A DNA stretch of 64,000 bases from Halomonas sp. UBA3074 (GTDB lineage: Bacteria; Pseudomonadota; Gammaproteobacteria; Pseudomonadales; Halomonadaceae), in assembly GCF_002366715.1 (NCBI RefSeq), contig NZ_DFBS01000022.1, positions 62,001-126,000 on the forward strand, read 5' to 3'. Of the stretch, positions 1 through 9,824 are shown one piece after another. The position numbers and the translations under genes were made by a program. The notes beneath the pieces were generated by a model that saw nothing but the letters and a program-made list of their open reading frames with translations, did not search any database and was not told the origin of the DNA. Within the stretch, counting starts at the first letter, position 1, and every line of letters starts with the position of its first letter.

Positions 1-354
1 AGCAAAGGCAGTCGCTAGCGACATTTCCAGCTCTTTCTCGACGCGAGCGATGGCGAGCTCACCTGGGAAAGGCGGTACCTGATCCTGAAGACGCTTGAGC
101 TCGTCGGCGATATCCGGCGGTAGCAGGTCGCGGCGGGTTGACAGCATTTGGCCAAATTTAATAAAGATGGGGCCCAGTGCTTCTAACGCCAAGCGCAACC
201 GTTCACCGCGCGAGCGTTTACCGATGGGTACCAAGCGTAGCGGTGAAAACCACAGCAGCGCGCGCAGCCACCACGGCAGGCGCTCTAGCGGCAGCAGCGT
301 GTCCAACCGGTGACGCGTGATCACCCAGCTTATTCGCAGCAGGCGCAGGCTCAT
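1..354 (-). CDS. ubiB: UbiB, ubiquinone biosynthesis kinase-like protein (partial, N-terminal 118 codons)
   Basis: This is the N-terminal part of the atypical kinase/ATPase-like protein UbiB, which is needed for coenzyme Q synthesis at the inner membrane. The gene runs off the left edge of the window. The reverse-strand frame starts at the ATG ending at 354, which overlaps the ubiJ stop codon (TGA at 351-353) by ATGA-type coupling. The protein reads [10 protein letters not shown]..., and residues about 61-72 ([12 protein letters not shown]) carry the KxGQ signature of the ADCK/UbiB family, followed by the usual [13 protein letters not shown] stretch. The ubiE-ubiJ-ubiB order is the standard gammaproteobacterial ubi cluster, so the identification is firm even though the kinase core lies outside the window. 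Confidence 0.95.
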   Translation of the reverse strand, partial: MSLRLLRISWVITRHRLDTLLPLERLPWWLRALLWFSPLRLVPIGKRSRGERLRLALEALGPIFIKFGQMLSTRRDLLPPDIADELKRLQDQVPPFPGELAIARVEKELEMSLATAFA

Positions 355-1007
355 GGGCGCGACTCCTGTGGCGCACTCTGCTGCTGTGTCAGCGTGCGCT
401 GCAAGCGATTAAAGCGCGCTTCCAGCCGGTCGGTGGCGACTTCCAGTTCGGTCAAGTGTTCGCGCAGTACGTTGCGCTGCTGCTGCCCGGGGAGCAAGCG
501 AGCCTCTTCAAACACGTACTCTGACACATCCTGCATCAGTTCATCTTTGGCCCGCAGGCCCCAACGCGCGGCGCGGCGAAGCCCTTCAGCCAACGAGTGG
601 GCGGGCATGTCACCCAGCCAGCGGGCCAGCTCACTTTCCCAATCGATATCCAAATCGAAAAGCAGGTCGCGGGTGGCTTCCAGTAAGTGAAGATGGCCAC
701 GCACGGCCAGCTTGCCGTCGAACATTAGCCGCTCGATGGAGGCACCGCTGATCCACTCGGAAAACGTTTCCGGCGTCAGCTCGACGACCGCGTCGACCTC
801 GCTTTCATCGATGTCATCGCCACGCATGAGGTCCAGGCCCGCGTGGTGATAGTGGATGACCAGTTCCAGATGCGGCTGTTCCAGGCGCACCAGCAAACGG
901 CTGCCCGCCAGCGCCGCCAGCCGAGCAGGAGCGGCGGGGTCGCGGGCGAGTAGGGCATTGAGCGTGCGTTCACATCCGGCCAACAGCAGGGTCGGGGTTA
1001 CCAGCAT
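351..1007 (-). CDS. ubiJ: UbiJ, ubiquinone biosynthesis accessory factor (SCP2 domain)
   Basis: UbiJ is a soluble lipid-binding accessory factor that assembles the aerobic ubiquinone biosynthesis complex with UbiK. The protein is 218 residues. An SCP2-like domain occupies about the first 110 residues, and a long C-terminal amphipathic helix (around [20 protein letters not shown]) matches the family layout. The frame stays open upstream to 1055, but I chose the ATG at 1007 because GAAGAGG sits a few bases before it and this start avoids overlap with ubiE, which ends at 1027. The gene lies between ubiE and ubiB on one strand, so co-transcription is likely. The family was formerly called YigP. 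Confidence 0.9.
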   Translation of the reverse strand: MLVTPTLLLAGCERTLNALLARDPAAPARLAALAGSRLLVRLEQPHLELVIHYHHAGLDLMRGDDIDESEVDAVVELTPETFSEWISGASIERLMFDGKLAVRGHLHLLEATRDLLFDLDIDWESELARWLGDMPAHSLAEGLRRAARWGLRAKDELMQDVSEYVFEEARLLPGQQQRNVLREHLTELEVATDRLEARFNRLQRTLTQQQSAPQESRP

Positions 1008-1026
1008 GCTGACCTCTTCATTAGGC

Positions 1027-1782
1027 TCATAGCTTGATGCCGCGGTGTAGTGCAACGATACCGCCCGTTAGATTGGTGTACTCGACCCGCTCAAGCCCGG
1101 CAGCCTCCATCATGGCTTTGAGCGTTTCCTGGTCAGGGTGCATCCGAATCGACTCCGCCAGGTAGCGGTAGCTTTCGCCGTCGCCCGCGACCAGTTCGCC
1201 CATTTTGGGCAGCAGGCGGAAGGAGTATTCATCGTAAGCTTTAGACAGCAAAGGGTTGTTGGGTTTGGAGAACTCTAATACCAACAGGCGCCCACCGGGT
1301 TTAAGAACGCGCGCCATAGAGCGCAGCGCAGCGTCTTTGTCAGTGACATTGCGCAGCCCAAAAGCGATCGTAATGCAGTCGAAGCTATTATCGGGAAACG
1401 GCAGGTTTTCGGCATTGGCTTGAACGTACTCTACGTTGCCGCCGACGCCATTATCCATCAGCTTGTCGCGGCCGACTTTGAGCATCGAGGCGTTGATATC
1501 CGCCAGCACCACCTTGCCACGCGGGCCAACCAGGCGGGAAAACTTGAGGGTTAAGTCGCCCGTACCGCCAGCGATATCGAGCACGTGGTGACCAGGGCGC
1601 ACACCAGCGCGCTCAATAGTCATGCGTTTCCAAACCCGGTGGATACCCATCGACATCAAGTCGTTCATTACGTCGTAGCGGGCGGCTACCGAGTGGAATA
1701 CGTCAGCTACTCGTGACGCTTTCTCATCAACCGGTACTTCCTGGTAACCAAAATGAGTCGTGCGTTTTTCTGTGGGGCTCAT
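1027..1782 (-). CDS. ubiE: UbiE, demethylmenaquinone/2-polyprenyl-benzoquinol C-methyltransferase
   Basis: UbiE is the SAM-dependent C-methyltransferase of ubiquinone (and menaquinone) biosynthesis. The protein has 251 residues, the usual size. The N-terminal [15 protein letters not shown] stretch is characteristic, SAM motif I is [11 protein letters not shown] at residues 67-77, and [13 protein letters not shown] and FGLRNVTD follow as expected. The C-terminus ends in [12 protein letters not shown]. It is the first gene of the ubiE-ubiJ-ubiB cluster, and a promoter candidate lies about 90-115 bases upstream (1869-1898). Identification is secure. Confidence 0.97.
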   Translation of the reverse strand: MSPTEKRTTHFGYQEVPVDEKASRVADVFHSVAARYDVMNDLMSMGIHRVWKRMTIERAGVRPGHHVLDIAGGTGDLTLKFSRLVGPRGKVVLADINASMLKVGRDKLMDNGVGGNVEYVQANAENLPFPDNSFDCITIAFGLRNVTDKDAALRSMARVLKPGGRLLVLEFSKPNNPLLSKAYDEYSFRLLPKMGELVAGDGESYRYLAESIRMHPDQETLKAMMEAAGLERVEYTNLTGGIVALHRGIKL

Positions 1783-1868
1783 TGGGCGGTAGCTCCCGAA
1801 TTTTAGGCGATGGCAGATCGACCTTTGGTCTTTTGACTGAGGGCCGACGCGATTAAAAAGTTAGCGTC

Positions 1869-1898
1869 ATTGTAGCCTTGTCCGCCCTGGCTTGTCTG
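1869..1898 (-). promoter_or_regulatory. Candidate sigma70 promoter of ubiE-ubiJ-ubiB
   Basis: Read on the minus strand, CAGACA (1893-1898) is followed after 18 bases by TACAAT (1869-1874), a good -10 with a 4/6 -35. It points at ubiE with a leader of roughly 80 bases. The call is from pattern only. Confidence 0.4.
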
Positions 1899-1943
1899 CC
1901 TAGCGTCCCTGCCTAGTTTGTTGCAGGGGTGTGAGTCATGCCA

Positions 1944-2327
1944 TCACAGTTGCTTGAATTGAATGCTGGCAGGCTCGCGGGAAGCCCCCGCCTCCTCTAA
2001 CCGCTGCAGGTAATTGTGCCAGTAGGCTTCCTGGTGGATCGCCAGGTCATAGAGGTAGTTCCAACTGAACAGGCCGCTGTCGTGCCCATCATCAAAGTGA
2101 AGTTTCAACGCGTAGTTGCCCGCCTGGGTGATGTTCTGCAGGCCGACGTCTCGCTTGCCGACCTGTAAAACGGCGGTATCGCCACCGTGGCCGCGCACTT
2201 CGGCCGAAGGCGAGTAAACGCGTAAAAACTCCACCGGTAGGCGAAAGTTTTCGCCATTGGCATAGCCAAGTTCCAGCTCGCGGGCCTGTTTATGGTAGTG
2301 AACCCGAGTGGGGGTAGGGGCGTTCAT
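1944..2327 (-). CDS. DUF971 (gamma-butyrobetaine hydroxylase-like N-terminal domain) protein
   Basis: This is a 127-residue stand-alone DUF971 domain protein. The start MNAPTPTRVHYHKQ, the central RLPVEFLRVYSPSAEVRGHG and the later DGHDSGLFSWNYL are the typical signatures. This fold occurs as the N-terminal domain of gamma-butyrobetaine hydroxylase and, as here, alone beside hslU. It has been linked to iron-sulfur protein assembly in some organisms, but nothing in this sequence shows that role. The ATG at 2327 is preceded by ATGAGG on the minus strand at good spacing. The gene lies downstream of hslVU on the same strand after a 93-base gap and may be the last gene of that transcript. Confidence 0.85.
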   Translation of the reverse strand: MNAPTPTRVHYHKQARELELGYANGENFRLPVEFLRVYSPSAEVRGHGGDTAVLQVGKRDVGLQNITQAGNYALKLHFDDGHDSGLFSWNYLYDLAIHQEAYWHNYLQRLEEAGASREPASIQFKQL

Positions 2328-2420
2328 GATCAGACCTCATGGCGAAAAGTGTCCATGGCGTAACGTCACCACCGCTTGCCCACAAAGCGCGGGCAAGCGG
2401 CGTATAACGGCTAGCTCAGT

Positions 2421-3743
2421 TTACAAAATATAGCGTGACAGGTCTTCGTCTACCGCCAGTTCGCCAAGCTGCGCATTGACGTAGTCACCATCAATCACTA
2501 GCGGGCTTTCCATATCGCCGCCTTTAAACGACGCCTCTTCCAGCAAACGCTCCATGACCGTGTGCAGGCGGCGGGCACCGATGTTTTCAGTGCCTTCGTT
2601 GACCTGCCAGGAGATCTGCGCAATGCGCTCGATACCGTCTGGGGTGAATTCGACGTCGAGCCCCTCGGTCGCCAGCAGCGCCTGGTACTGCTTGGTCAGC
2701 GAGGCAGAAGGCTCGGTGAGAATGCGCTTGAAGTCGTTGGGCGTTAGCGCATCCAGTTCGACGCGGATCGGCAGACGCCCCTGAAGTTCGGGAATCAGAT
2801 CCGACGGGCGCGACAGGTGGAAGGCACCGGAGGCAATAAACAGGATGTGGTCGGTTTTGACCATGCCGTACTTGGTCGACACGGTAGAGCCTTCGATCAG
2901 CGGCAATAGATCGCGCTGAACGCCCTCGCGGGAGACTTCGCCACCGCTGGACTGTCCGCTGCCCTTAGCCACCTTGTCAATCTCATCCAGGAAGACGATA
3001 CCGTGCTGCTCTACGGAGTAGACCGCGCGCGCCTTGATCTCTTCTTCATTGACCAGCTTGCCAGCTTCTTCATCACGCAGCAGCACCAGCGCTTCTTTCA
3101 CGGTCACGCGGCGGTTCTCACGCTTCTGCTGACCCATGTTCGAGAACATGCTCTGCAGCTGGCTGGTCATCTCTTCCATGCCCGGCGGGGTCATGATGTC
3201 GATGCCCTGACCCTGAGCGGAGATTTCGATATCGATCTCTTTATCGTCCAGCTGACCTTCGCGCAGTTTTTTGCGGAAGGTCTGGCGGGTGCCGCTATCT
3301 TCACGGGGCTTGTCTTCCTGCCCGCGGGGCGGCGGAAGCAGGGCGTCCAGCACGCGATCTTCGGCGGCATCGGCCGCGCGGTGGCTCACTTCTTCTTTGG
3401 CCTGCTCGCGCACCATCTTGATGGCCGCTTCCATCAAGTCGCGAATAATCGACTCGACGTCGCGGCCCACATAGCCGACTTCGGTAAATTTGGTCGCTTC
3501 GACTTTGATAAACGGTGCTTTGGCCAGCTTGGCGAGACGCCGGGCGATTTCCGTTTTACCGACACCCGTGGGACCAATCATCAAAATGTTTTTGGGGGTG
3601 ACTTCTGGTCGCAGGTCGTCATCCAGCTGCATGCGACGCCAGCGGTTGCGCAAGGCAATGGCAACGGCGCGTTTGGCATCCTGCTGGCCAATGATGTACT
3701 GATCCAGGGCATGAACGATTTCGCGGGGTGTCATCTGAGTCAT
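2421..3743 (-). CDS. hslU: HslU, ATPase subunit of the HslVU (ClpYQ) protease
   Basis: HslU is the AAA+ unfoldase that feeds substrates to the HslV peptidase in the cytoplasm. The 440-residue protein has Walker A GPTGVGKT at residues 57-64 and Walker [11 protein letters not shown] near residue 250. The intermediate I-domain (about residues 110-240) includes the [13 protein letters not shown] stretch, and the sensor-2 region NIGARRLHT follows. The C-terminus EDLSRYIL is the conserved tail that docks between HslV subunits. It follows hslV after a 48-base gap, the standard operon order. No key residue is missing. Confidence 0.98.
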   Translation of the reverse strand: MTQMTPREIVHALDQYIIGQQDAKRAVAIALRNRWRRMQLDDDLRPEVTPKNILMIGPTGVGKTEIARRLAKLAKAPFIKVEATKFTEVGYVGRDVESIIRDLMEAAIKMVREQAKEEVSHRAADAAEDRVLDALLPPPRGQEDKPREDSGTRQTFRKKLREGQLDDKEIDIEISAQGQGIDIMTPPGMEEMTSQLQSMFSNMGQQKRENRRVTVKEALVLLRDEEAGKLVNEEEIKARAVYSVEQHGIVFLDEIDKVAKGSGQSSGGEVSREGVQRDLLPLIEGSTVSTKYGMVKTDHILFIASGAFHLSRPSDLIPELQGRLPIRVELDALTPNDFKRILTEPSASLTKQYQALLATEGLDVEFTPDGIERIAQISWQVNEGTENIGARRLHTVMERLLEEASFKGGDMESPLVIDGDYVNAQLGELAVDEDLSRYIL

Positions 3744-3791
3744 ATAAGGAACCTTTGTATGCAGTGAGCGGCGTTGGGGCGCTGGGTTGAA

Positions 3792-4325
3792 TTAGCGACC
3801 GTCAATCGACAGCTCTTCGAGCGTCACGTGATGATTGGTGAATACGCAGATATCACCAGCGATAGACAGTGACTTTTCGGTGATTTCACGCGCGGACAGC
3901 TCGGTGTTTTCCAGCAGTGCTCGGGCGCTGGCCTGGGCGAAGTTGCCGCCAGAGCCAATGGCAATGATGCCGCGCTCGGGCTCGACCACGTCACCGTTAC
4001 CGGTAATGATCAGCGAGGCGCTGTGATCGGCAACGGCCAGCAGCGCTTCCAAACGGCGCAGGGCACGGTCGGTGCGCCAATCTTTGGCAAGCTCAACGGC
4101 TGCCTTGGTCAAATGGCCCTGGTATTTTTCCAACTGGGCTTCAAAGCGCTCGAAAAGGGTAAAGGCGTCCGCCGTGCCGCCTGCAAACCCGGCCAGCACC
4201 TTGCCGCGGTAAAGGCGGCGTACTTTGCTGGCATTACCTTTCATTACGGTATTGCCTAGCGATACTTGACCGTCGCCAGCGAGGGCGACTTGGTTGCCGC
4301 GACGGACAGAAACAATCGTGGTCAT
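3792..4325 (-). CDS. hslV: HslV, peptidase subunit of the HslVU protease
   Basis: HslV is the proteasome-beta-like threonine peptidase of the HslVU complex. The 177-residue protein starts [10 protein letters not shown], and removal of Met1 exposes the catalytic Thr2. The [21 protein letters not shown] region forms the active-site wall and is intact, as are the [12 protein letters not shown] and later segments. A strong Shine-Dalgarno (AAAGGAG on the minus strand) precedes the ATG at 4325. It is the first gene of the hslV-hslU pair. HslVU is commonly a heat-shock operon, but I could not identify a convincing sigma32 promoter upstream. Confidence 0.98.
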   Translation of the reverse strand: MTTIVSVRRGNQVALAGDGQVSLGNTVMKGNASKVRRLYRGKVLAGFAGGTADAFTLFERFEAQLEKYQGHLTKAAVELAKDWRTDRALRRLEALLAVADHSASLIITGNGDVVEPERGIIAIGSGGNFAQASARALLENTELSAREITEKSLSIAGDICVFTNHHVTLEELSIDGR

Positions 4326-4446
4326 GGAGATAACTCCTTTAGGGGAGGCGCGCTCCCGATGACTGGCCGATCACTTGCTTGTTGGGCAATCGCCCTGGGG
4401 CGACCATGACGTCAAGTGACCGTTGTGTAAGTGTTCATAACAAAAT

Positions 4447-4477
4447 GCGGGCGGCTGATAAAAAATCAACCGCCCGC
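4447..4477 (-). terminator. Rho-independent terminator of argS-SPOR transcript
   Basis: On the minus strand a 13-bp stem (GCGGGCGG...CCGCCCGC with one G-T wobble) closes a 5-T loop and is followed by ATTTTGTT. The wobble pairs only in the minus-strand RNA (it becomes a C-A mismatch on plus). This supports termination of the leftward transcript from the SPOR gene before hslV. Confidence 0.75.
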
Positions 4478-4485
4478 GAAATAAA

Positions 4486-4539
4486 GCCCTTCAATAAAGC
4501 TCTTGAACAAGCCCTTCAACAAAACCCTTCAATAAAGCC
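4486..4539. repeat. Short degenerate tandem repeat (about 13-nt unit, 4 copies)
   Basis: Four imperfect copies of a unit resembling GCCCTTCAATAAA occur in a row: 4486-4498, 4499-4510 (GCTCTTGAACAA), 4511-4524 and 4525-4536. They lie between the stop of the SPOR gene (4587) and its terminator hairpin. No coding function is seen. Confidence 0.7.
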
Positions 4540-4586
4540 TGTTTAGCAATCGGTTGCCTAACGTTATGCGACAACCTTGAGAACGG

Positions 4587-5321
4587 CTAGTTCTGAAGTT
4601 GAATAAGCAACGGTTCAATACCCTGGGTGACCATTAAATCCTGAGCGCGGTTTAGCTCGCGGGTGTCCTCGTAAGGCCCCACTTGAACGCGGTGCCAGGT
4701 ATTGCCGTCCGCCTGTACTTCGCTGATTTCCGCCAGCAGGCTTAAGTTGCGTAACCTTCCGCGCAGCTGTTCAGCGTCGCTGGCCTCCCGAAATGAAGCT
4801 GCTTGAAGCATATAGCGCCCGGGAGTATTGGTAGCCGCCTCGCTCTCCTGGGCGGCAGACACTTGATCCTCAGGCCGTGTGTTGGCGGCAATGACCTGGG
4901 CAATGGGGTCGTCACTTGGTGCATCGGCAGCGGAGTCGCTTTCGGCGCTCTGTTCAGGCGCCTCTGGGCGTACCACGCTGGAAGGCAGTGTAACCCCCGG
5001 GGCGATGACCTCGGTTTCTGGCAGCAGCGTATAAAACTCGAACGTCGGCATCGCGGGTTCGGCGGCCTCTTCGGTTTCCCGTGCGGCGGCGCGCTCCTCA
5101 CTTCCGGCGGGCTTGGGCAGCACGGTGGCCTGGGGGGCTTCACTCTGCTCTTGCCAGGGCGCGGTGCCGTGCTGGTGTTGCGCCAAGAAAAAACCTGCCG
5201 CCATGCCTGCCAGACCCCACAGCCAACCAGGAAGGCGGAAACCGCCCCCAGAGCGACGGGCAGTTTTGCGCTGCGAAGTGGCTCCGCGGCGGGCGGCGGG
5301 TTTTTTGCGCGGGCTAGCCAT
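4587..5321 (-). CDS. SPOR domain-containing membrane protein (FtsN-like)
   Basis: This is a bitopic inner-membrane protein with a periplasmic SPOR domain, which in this family binds denuded septal peptidoglycan. The 244 residues comprise a short, very basic cytoplasmic N-terminus (MASPRKKPAARRG...), one transmembrane helix at about residues 30-47, a long acidic and Ala/Glu-rich linker, and a SPOR domain at about 168-243 (GRYMLQAASFREASDAEQLR, ...HRVQVGPYEDTRELNRAQ). The gene begins 3 bases after the argS stop and is surely co-transcribed with it. The same pairing is known in pseudomonads. FtsN is the closest named relative, but this is too general for a firm gene symbol. The acidic linker fits a halophile. 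Confidence 0.85.
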   Translation of the reverse strand: MASPRKKPAARRGATSQRKTARRSGGGFRLPGWLWGLAGMAAGFFLAQHQHGTAPWQEQSEAPQATVLPKPAGSEERAAARETEEAAEPAMPTFEFYTLLPETEVIAPGVTLPSSVVRPEAPEQSAESDSAADAPSDDPIAQVIAANTRPEDQVSAAQESEAATNTPGRYMLQAASFREASDAEQLRGRLRNLSLLAEISEVQADGNTWHRVQVGPYEDTRELNRAQDLMVTQGIEPLLIQLQN

Positions 5322-5324
5322 GGA

Positions 5325-7010
5325 TTACATCTCCTCTGGGGCGCTAACCCCCATTAAATCAAGCCCGTTCCGCAGCACCTGGCGGGTAGCGAGACCGAGC
5401 GCCAGGCGTGTATTACGCAGGGTGTCGTCCTCCACCATCACTTTGACGGCGTTGTAACAGGTGTGGAAATCACCCGACAGGTCGAGCAGGTACTGGGCGA
5501 CTTGCTGCGGCTCGCGGTTTTTGGCGGCGGTTTCCACCACTTCCGGGAAGCGTGCCAGGCGGTTGAGCACCGCTTTTTCCTGGTCGCTGTCCAGCAGGGC
5601 CAGGTTGGCCATGGCTAAGGCGTGGTCAAACTGCTGGTCGGCGTCTTGGGCTTTGCGCAGCATGCTGCAGACACGGGCGTGGGCGTACTGAATGTAGTAC
5701 ACCGGGTTGTCGTTCGACTGGGAGCGGGCCAGATCGATGTCAAAAGTGAGCTGGGAATCGGCGCGGCGGGCCGCCAGGAAAAAGCGCGTGGCGTCGCGGC
5801 CGACTTCGTCGATCAGGTCGCGCACGGTGACGTAGCTGCCCGCCCGTTTGGAGAGTTTTACCTCGACCCCTGAGCGGGTGACCATGACCATCTGGTGCAG
5901 CACGTAGTCGGGCCAGCCTTTGGGAATGCCCACTTCCAGCGCCTGTAAACCAGCGCGCACGCGGGTGACAGTGGAGTGGTGGTCGGCGCCCTGCTCGTTA
6001 ATCACGGTTTTGAAGCCGCGCTGCCACTTGTCCAGATGGTAGGCCACATCGGGTAGGAAGTAGGTGTAGCCTCCGTCCTGTTTGCGCATCACGCGGTCTT
6101 TGTCATCACCAAAGTCGGTGGTGCGTAGCCACATGGCGCCGTCATCTTCATAGGTGTGGCCAGCGTTTACCAGCTTCTCAACGGTGGCATCCACCTTGCC
6201 ATCTTCGTAGAGCGACGACTCAAGGAAATAAACATCAAACTCGACGCCGAACGCTTTTAAATCAAGATCCTGCTCGCGCCGCAGCCATGCGACGGCGAAT
6301 TCTTGAATGGCGTCTACATCGTCAGGGTCGGTTTTGGCGGTGACTTCGCGATCATCGGCGCTGACCGTTTTACCGGCCAGATAGTCGTTAGCGACATCGA
6401 TAATGTACTCACCGCGATAGCCGTCTTCAGGCCAGCTGGCGTCGTCTGGGCCCAAGCCTTTTACCCGCGCTTGTACCGAACGGGCGAGGTTGGCGATCTG
6501 CGCGCCGGCGTCGTTGTAGTAGAACTCACGAGTAACGTCATAACCGGTGGCTTCGAGCAGGCGGCATAAACAGTCGCCAATCGCGGCGCCACGGCCATGA
6601 CCGACGTGAAGCGGGCCCGTGGGGTTTGCCGAGACGAACTCCACCTGCACTTTTTCGCCTTTACCGATCAGGCTACGGCCAAAGGTATCGCCGCAATCGA
6701 GCACTTGCGCCACGATCTGCGCCGCGGCATCGGCGGCAGCGAAAAAGTTGATAAAGCCGGGGCCCGCAATCTCGGTACTTTGGATTGCATCGCTCTCAGG
6801 GAGCGCGTCGACGAGCAGAGTGGCTAGTTCGCGTGGGTTTTTCCCGGCGGGCTTGGCAAGCGTCAACGCTAAGTTAGTGGCGTAATCGCCATGGGCTTTG
6901 TCTTTGGTGGGGTCGACTTTGATCGTTGGCTGAAGGTCGTTGGGCAGCACGCCTTGGTGCTTGAGCGCGGTAACCGCGCCTTCGAGCAGAGAAACTATCG
7001 TGTCTTTCAT
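5325..7010 (-). CDS. argS: Arginyl-tRNA synthetase
   Basis: ArgS is the class I aminoacyl-tRNA synthetase charging tRNA-Arg. The 561-residue protein has the HIGH-type motif HVGH at residues 135-138 inside [26 protein letters not shown]-like [15 protein letters not shown] lies near residue 387, and the C-terminal anticodon-binding DALR domain ends [15 protein letters not shown]. The N-terminal Add1-type domain is present ([18 protein letters not shown]). All landmarks are intact and the length is usual. It is followed after 3 bases by the SPOR gene. Confidence 0.98.
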   Translation of the reverse strand: MKDTIVSLLEGAVTALKHQGVLPNDLQPTIKVDPTKDKAHGDYATNLALTLAKPAGKNPRELATLLVDALPESDAIQSTEIAGPGFINFFAAADAAAQIVAQVLDCGDTFGRSLIGKGEKVQVEFVSANPTGPLHVGHGRGAAIGDCLCRLLEATGYDVTREFYYNDAGAQIANLARSVQARVKGLGPDDASWPEDGYRGEYIIDVANDYLAGKTVSADDREVTAKTDPDDVDAIQEFAVAWLRREQDLDLKAFGVEFDVYFLESSLYEDGKVDATVEKLVNAGHTYEDDGAMWLRTTDFGDDKDRVMRKQDGGYTYFLPDVAYHLDKWQRGFKTVINEQGADHHSTVTRVRAGLQALEVGIPKGWPDYVLHQMVMVTRSGVEVKLSKRAGSYVTVRDLIDEVGRDATRFFLAARRADSQLTFDIDLARSQSNDNPVYYIQYAHARVCSMLRKAQDADQQFDHALAMANLALLDSDQEKAVLNRLARFPEVVETAAKNREPQQVAQYLLDLSGDFHTCYNAVKVMVEDDTLRNTRLALGLATRQVLRNGLDLMGVSAPEEM

Positions 7011-7133
7011 GTAGGTATCCGGGTGTCGTCGGTGGCGGCGTGTGCTGACGCGCAGTCGTATAGGTGCGTCGTTAAGGCGGCTATTATCGGCAATTGAGCC
7101 GCAGTTTCAAAGCCGCGTGATGGTGAGTGGCTG

Positions 7134-9380
7134 CTAAGAGAGCGTTTGTGGGTCGATATCGATCGACCAACGCACCTTGCGCGCTTCGCGATTGGCTTCC
7201 AGCCACTGCACCAGCCAACTGACGGCTGGGTGTAATTGGCTACGCTTATCCGCTGCTAGCATGACATGTAAATGGTAACGATTTTGACGTCTTTCCATCG
7301 GGGCGGGTACCGGCCCCAGGCAGCGGGTCGCCACGCTGCTCTCTTTCAGCCACTGCCGCAAGGCCTGGGCGGCCTGCTGCGCCATCGCCAGAGCGGCCTG
7401 TTCGTTGGGGCTTTCGATACGCAGCAGCGCCATAAAGCAGAAGGGCGGCAGTTGGGCAAGGCGCCGCTCTTCCAGCATATTGCGCGCGAGTGCCGCGTAG
7501 CCGTCCTCAGCCAGTTGGCCCAAATGAGGGTCGTCAGGGTGGAGTGTCTGCACCAGCACCCGGCCGGGATGAGCGGCCCGCCCCGCGCGCCCCGCCACCT
7601 GCTCAAGCAACTGCGCGCTATGTTCGAGGGCGCGAAAATCAGCAGCGTATAGCCCGCCGTCGGCGTTAACCACGACGACCAAGGTAACGTGGGGCAGGTG
7701 GTGGCCCTTAGCGAGCATTTGCGTACCCACTAATACGCAGGGCTCACCGCGGTGAATCTCTTTTAACACCTGCTCGAAGCTATCCTTACGCCGGGTGCTG
7801 TCACGGTCGATGCGGTGGATAGTGGTCTTGGGGAACAGCGTCTGCAGCGTCTCTTCGGTGCGTTCGGTACCGCTACCCAGCGCGCGCAGGTCGCCGCTGC
7901 CACAATCGGGGCAGGCATCCGGCAGCGCGCGACGGCTGTCGCAGTGGTGGCAGGCCAGTAGGGCGGGCTGGCGGTGCAGCGTCATGCGCGCGTCGCACTG
8001 GCCGCATTCGGCCATCCAGCCGCAGGCGTGGCAGGCAAGCGTTGGGGCAAAGCCGCGCCGGTTAATAAAGATCAGTACCTGCTTGCCCGCGCTTAAGGTG
8101 CTTTTGATCGCCTTGATGGCACCAGGCAGCAAACCGCCCTGGCGGTGCTGGTGGCGCAGGTCGATCAACTCCAGCTTGGCCGGTGGGTGGCGGCTGGGGC
8201 GCTGGGTCAGGCGAAGGTGACGATAGGCGCCGCTAAGCGCTTGATGGAGGCTTTCTAGGGAAGGCGTCGCACTGCCCATTAGGAGCGGAATCTTATGGTA
8301 GTGCGCGCGGGTGACCGCCAAGTCGCGGGCATGGTAGCGCAGGCCGTCATGCTGCTTGTAGGAGCCATCGTGCTCTTCATCGACAATGATCGCGCCGGGA
8401 TTGGCCAGCGGGGTGAAAATAGCCGAGCGGGTGCCGATGATAATCAACGCCCGGCCGCTGGCGGCGGCTTCCCATACATCTAAACGCTCAGGGTCGGTCA
8501 GGCCCGAATGCAGCGCCACCACGGGCACGCGAAAGCGGCTTCTGAAGCGGGCCAGCGTCTGCGGGGTAAGGCCAATTTCCGGCACCAGCACCAGCGACTG
8601 CTTGCCCTTAGCGGCCACGGCTTCAATTAGTTGAAGATAGACTTCGGTTTTCCCGCTGCCGGTGACCCCTTCGAGCAAACAGGGATGATAGCCCTCGAGC
8701 TTTTCATGCAGCGCGGCCAGCGCCGTGGCCTGTTCGCGATTTAGCGGGAGCGCCGGGGCTGCGAGCAGATTGCCACTTGGCGGCGTTGGGGCGGTAAGAA
8801 TATGCTCCTGGCTTGAGGCCAAGCCTTTCTTTTCTAGCGCTAATAGCTGGTCGCGGGTAAAACCATGGGCGCTGACCGCACGGCTGGGTAGCCCGTGGGG
8901 ATGTTGGCGTAGCAGTGCATGCAGCTCTGCTTGCTTGGGCGCTCGGCTTAGGGCTTCCGGCACACCGCCACCCTGAGCCATCCAGAGCGTTTGGGTGCGA
9001 CCGGCCATGGGATGCCCTTGGCGTAGCCGCGCGGGCATGGCGTGGTGAAGGGTGTCTCCCAGGCTGTGTTGATAGTAGCGGGCGGCAAAACGGCAGAGCC
9101 AGAGCCAGTCTGCGGGCATTGGGGCATCGTCCAGCGTCTCGCTGATTGCCTTCAACTGACTGCGTGGCAGATCGCTATGATCGGCAATTTCCACCACCAC
9201 GCCGACGACTTCGCGTCGCCCAAAGGGTACCTTTACCCTCAGGCCCGGCTGCCAGCCGCAGGCGGGCATCACATTAGACGGCAGGTAGTCGAACAGGCGT
9301 CGCAGCGGCGAGGGCAGCGCTACTTTCAATACGTGAATGAGCACTTGAGAAGGCGCCCGCGAAGAAACAGAATCAGGCAA
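7134..9380 (-). CDS. priA: PriA, primosomal replication restart helicase
   Basis: PriA is the 3'-to-5' superfamily 2 helicase that reloads the replisome at stalled or collapsed forks. The 748-residue protein has an N-terminal 3'BD (about 1-105) and a winged-helix region. Walker A GVTGSGKTEVY lies near residue 240 and the DEEH box in IIVDEEHDGSYKQ. Four CxxC pairs form the two zinc sites (CHACG, CGQCD, CHHCD, CPDCG). The start is a TTG at 9380 with GGAGG just upstream, because no ATG fits the family N-terminus. It is divergent from rpmE, as in other gammaproteobacteria. Confidence 0.96.
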   Translation of the reverse strand: MPDSVSSRAPSQVLIHVLKVALPSPLRRLFDYLPSNVMPACGWQPGLRVKVPFGRREVVGVVVEIADHSDLPRSQLKAISETLDDAPMPADWLWLCRFAARYYQHSLGDTLHHAMPARLRQGHPMAGRTQTLWMAQGGGVPEALSRAPKQAELHALLRQHPHGLPSRAVSAHGFTRDQLLALEKKGLASSQEHILTAPTPPSGNLLAAPALPLNREQATALAALHEKLEGYHPCLLEGVTGSGKTEVYLQLIEAVAAKGKQSLVLVPEIGLTPQTLARFRSRFRVPVVALHSGLTDPERLDVWEAAASGRALIIIGTRSAIFTPLANPGAIIVDEEHDGSYKQHDGLRYHARDLAVTRAHYHKIPLLMGSATPSLESLHQALSGAYRHLRLTQRPSRHPPAKLELIDLRHQHRQGGLLPGAIKAIKSTLSAGKQVLIFINRRGFAPTLACHACGWMAECGQCDARMTLHRQPALLACHHCDSRRALPDACPDCGSGDLRALGSGTERTEETLQTLFPKTTIHRIDRDSTRRKDSFEQVLKEIHRGEPCVLVGTQMLAKGHHLPHVTLVVVVNADGGLYAADFRALEHSAQLLEQVAGRAGRAAHPGRVLVQTLHPDDPHLGQLAEDGYAALARNMLEERRLAQLPPFCFMALLRIESPNEQAALAMAQQAAQALRQWLKESSVATRCLGPVPAPMERRQNRYHLHVMLAADKRSQLHPAVSWLVQWLEANREARKVRWSIDIDPQTLS

Positions 9381-9410
9381 TTGGCCTCCAGCGTTAGTTT
9401 TTGCTAGAAT
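9381..9410 (+). promoter_or_regulatory. Candidate extended -10 promoter of rpmE
   Basis: TTGGCC (9381-9386), an 18-base spacer and TAGAAT (9405-9410) preceded by TGC form an extended -10 promoter. The predicted start near 9416 leaves a leader of almost 150 bases before the rpmE ATG. Confidence 0.5.
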
Positions 9411-9562
9411 ATGCGACCGCTCAATGTTAGCGATCTATCTAACAGCGTTATCGGGATCTATCGTAACGACAGAGCGGCTAACCGGTTAGTAGTTTTTTCC
9501 AAACCCGTATGCGGTGCCTGGCATGAGATCAGGTGGCGGCATATAGCTTCGTGAGGCTCGAG

Positions 9563-9778
9563 ATGAAACAAGGTATCCACCCGAATTACAACACGGTCAC
9601 CGCCAACTGTTCTTGCGGCGCCACTTTCCAGGTCGGTTCTACCTCTGGTCAGGACTTTTCCCTGGATGTGTGCTCCAACTGCCACCCGTTCTATACCGGT
9701 AAGCAGAAGCAAGCGACTACTGGTGGCCGCGTAGAGCGCTTCAACAAGCGTTTCGGCGCTGCTGTTAAGCGCGGCTAA
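9563..9778 (+). CDS. rpmE: Ribosomal protein L31, zinc-binding type
   Basis: This is 50S ribosomal protein bL31 in its zinc-containing C+ form. The 71-residue protein begins [12 protein letters not shown], the conserved L31 start. Cys16, Cys18, Cys37 and Cys40 (CSC and CSNC) form the zinc site, and [10 protein letters not shown] is the family hallmark. I chose the ATG at 9563, with GTGAGG upstream, over a longer in-frame start because the family never has the extra residues. It is followed by a strong terminator, so it is monocistronic. Confidence 0.98.
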   Translation: MKQGIHPNYNTVTANCSCGATFQVGSTSGQDFSLDVCSNCHPFYTGKQKQATTGGRVERFNKRFGAAVKRG

Positions 9779-9824
9779 TCCAAAACGGATAGCCACATCA
9801 CAGGTACGGCTTGTATCTGTACAA

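Noticed and set aside
3003..3767. A 254-codon open frame antisense to hslU
   Set aside because: It is a shadow of hslU. Its residue content shows only the mirrored codon pattern.
4326..4446. Sigma32-like CTTGAC ... CCCCAG upstream of hslV
   Set aside because: The spacing between the elements is only about 10 bases, too short for a sigma32 promoter, although hslVU is often heat-shock controlled.
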